A stretch of 29,129 nt of DNA, from assembly GCF_000003815.2 (NCBI RefSeq), contig NW_023365840.1, positions 1 through 29,129 of the forward strand, given 5' to 3'. Numbering within the stretch: position 1 is the first letter of the stretch; the number at the start of each line of letters is the position of its first letter. The position numbers were made by a program, and so were the translations under genes. This DNA is from Branchiostoma floridae. Taxonomy: Eukaryota > Chordata > Leptocardii > Amphioxiformes > Branchiostomatidae. The notes below the pieces were generated by a model. That model ran no database searches. It saw only the letters and a list, made by a program, of their open reading frames with translations, and was not told the origin of the DNA. Shown here piece by piece: positions 27,465 through 29,129 of the stretch.

Positions 27465-28080
27465 GAGGCATGTAAACTGAACTGTAGTTGTGGTTCCTAG
27501 AAAGTTTTTTTTTTCAAAGACAGTACATGCCACATTTGGCTCTTTTGGGCAGAAAATCCACATGTACAAGTCACTTAGCATGTAGATCCGAATAAAAGAG
27601 ACTTCCACTTTAAATTAAAATTTCGGTCCGCCTTGTTAAAAATTGGTTACGTTTGACACTGATGGATTTTGCCAAGCATCCATGACACATACAAGCACTC
27701 TATCTACTGTACAGTTCCGATGCAATTGGAAGTTTTAAGTTGTGCTTACACACTTGTCGCAAAGTCGATCTAAGCAACACTGGGAACGAGAGAATAAACA
27801 CCACAGGGCGGAAAGCACGAGACAGGCATATCCGCACACCTGTTCAGGTGTCATTTAGTAGGTTCAACCTGGCTGGTTCATCAACATCCGTTTCGGGCTC
27901 CAAACGAAAAAGGTACATGTATAATATTTGTACAGTACATATTTAATTCAATCTATGACGTTACAAATCAGACTTTTCAGATGCCTGATATTCTCATCCA
28001 GTTTTGATTGAATTGAATATTATGCATCTTGGATGATTTATCTTCACTTTAGTACGTTACGAGTTTCGATGAGCCAGCTA
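27465..28080. other. Intergenic stretch, nothing identified
   Basis: AATAAA at about 27592 and 27793 (plus strand) could serve a transcript from 26203, but there is no downstream GT-rich element I trust. No exon. Confidence 0.4.
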
Positions 28081-28440
28081 TGCTATTGTGATGAAAACTC
28101 CCGCCATGACACATAGGGGAAACCCTGAGGTTTCAGTAAACGATGGGCGGGACCGAAACTATCCTGGTTTCGGTCAAATCAGCTAGGTTTCCTTCTATGA
28201 GGAACTGCGCGCGTTTTGTGTCTGTTCCCGTATTCCGGAGAACCCGTTGCTCAACCAAGGGGTAAAACTTCGACATAGCACTATCAGACTACCGTGTAAG
28301 GTAGAGAAGGCCTTTGGCAGCAGAGCTGGCTCTAGGTCAAGTGCACAGACCACCGCGTGACGTCAGCATTGACACTGTGCCTGAAACTGAGCGGTGGGAA
28401 AATAACAGGTCAGAATATAATATACTATCTTGTAGACAGT
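28080..28440 (+). promoter_or_regulatory. Promoter-like region with perfect CRE and GC/E2F-like boxes
   Basis: CpG-enriched. It holds CTCCCGCC at about 28089, GGGCGGGA at about 28145, a TTTCGGTC/GACCGAAA inverted pair at 28150-28177, and a full palindromic cAMP-response element TGACGTCA at 28358-28365. GGTGGGAAAA follows at about 28393. No TATA box. It lies about 115-400 bp before the candidate start at 28479. Confidence 0.45.
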
Positions 28441-28478
28441 GTCATCAAGAAGTAGTGTAAAGTATAATCTGCTAAACT

Positions 28479-28528
28479 ATGAAGTGTGCTTTAGACACAT
28501 TGTTAATCGATGAAAGCAAATGCTTTCA
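28479..28528 (+). CDS. Candidate first coding exon
   Basis: ATG (A at -3) opens MKCALDTLLIDESKCF plus two bases, and is followed by a perfect donor CA/gtaagt at 28529. With the CRE-bearing promoter-like stretch upstream this is a believable gene start whose remaining exons would be beyond the window. Nothing in 16 residues allows a function. Confidence 0.33.
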
Positions 28529-28754
28529 GTAAGTTTTGAGCATTCATTAGGTTTTTTCGCTGGGTAGGTCATATCATAGCAACACTAGGAGAGACTAACA
28601 CTACATGTACATGTAAATAACTGGTGCCCAGCGATCAATGGTCAGCGCCTAGGGCGGCGGAAAGTGTCTCAACAATCTGAGCTACAAGACTTAAATATAG
28701 TAGTTGATTAACGGTTACATATCCTTTGCGCGAATGGCGCCTACATCCTGTTGA

Positions 28755-29129
28755 ATAATAACTAGAGTTCGGCGACCTCATACCCCCATGAATATTTAAA
28801 GCTTTTGTTAATTTCATGCAAATGACTTAACATTAACATGATTTATGCATGGTGTTGTTCATCATTGAATAACGTACAGTACACATGTCACAAGTAAAAT
28901 TCCCAATTCAGATCATCAATCATTAAGTTATTTGCAATTTTTGCATAAATTATGCAAATAAGTTCCTCATTTGCATATTTGATATCTGCATATGTTCCAC
29001 CGATTATAATTAACAAGTGTTACATTTATCGAAGTCCAGTTATTACAAACAATGGAATTATACAATTTCCTCATTAATTATGCAAATTAATTCCTCATTT
29101 CATAAAATGCATATCATTATGAACATCTG
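28755..29129. repeat. AT-rich dispersed repeat with ATGCAAAT octamers
   Basis: Opens GAGTTCGGCGACCTCATACC, CCCATGAATATTTAA and continues with TTATGCAAATAAG, TTCCTCATTTGCATA, TAATTATGCAAATTAATTCC and TCATTTCATAAAATGCATAT. The octamer ATGCAAAT (or its inverse) recurs at least four times. This phrase type is an abundant repeat in amphioxus-like genomes in my memory. It runs off the window end. Confidence 0.55.

Overview
The window looks like a piece of a draft animal genome, most likely a cephalochordate (amphioxus, Branchiostoma). Four observations support this. Genes are split into short exons with GT/AG borders. The one gene I recognise matches vertebrate TRIP12 closely. About half of the window is short dispersed repeats (terminal-inverted-repeat elements, tRNA-derived SINEs, foldback DNA) of the kind that crowd amphioxus introns. 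There are four assembly gaps (499, 406, 100 and 578 N). The species is an inference. There is no bacterial operon, CRISPR array, rRNA or intact tRNA.

Layout. (1) 1-4314, minus strand: five exons of the central part of TRIP12, a HECT-type E3 ubiquitin ligase, with splice phases that agree wherever two exons can be joined. The start of the protein, the WWE/ARM part and the HECT domain are not here. (2) 4487-7154: an inverted pair of small transposons, a gap, and a 233-bp segment (5226-5458) that reappears inverted at 21199-21431 with a single mismatch. (3) 5567-10885, plus strand: a tentative four-exon gene for a 91-residue protein with a mitochondrial-presequence-like start. Its terminal exon, with AATAAA and a GT-rich downstream element, is the firmest part. 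(4) 11043-14280: a 113-bp near-perfect hairpin at a gap edge, a LINE-like 3' tail, then a ~540-bp unit duplicated in tandem. (5) 14280-20950, minus strand: a probable terminal exon at 16302-16439 and a possible internal exon at 20852-20947, separated by repeats. (6) 21430-22800: CpG-rich, promoter-like DNA with a TCTCGCGAGA element. (7) 22824-26078: a foldback-type element whose inverted arms are each built of ~255-bp tandem units. (8) 26203-26394, plus strand: a GC-rich terminal exon of an unrecognised protein. (9) 27154-27464: a complete tRNA-derived SINE with a 12-bp target-site duplication. (10) 28080-28528: a promoter-like stretch with a perfect CRE and a possible first exon, followed by an AT-rich dispersed repeat to the window end.

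The genes do not form a visible pathway. The most interesting pattern is in the repeats. Several small DNA-transposon families share one architecture (CAGGG-type ends plus a ~9-bp motif repeated in both orientations near each end), but each family carries its own version of the motif, as if transposase-binding sites had been swapped together. I see no clear evidence of a wholly new gene system.
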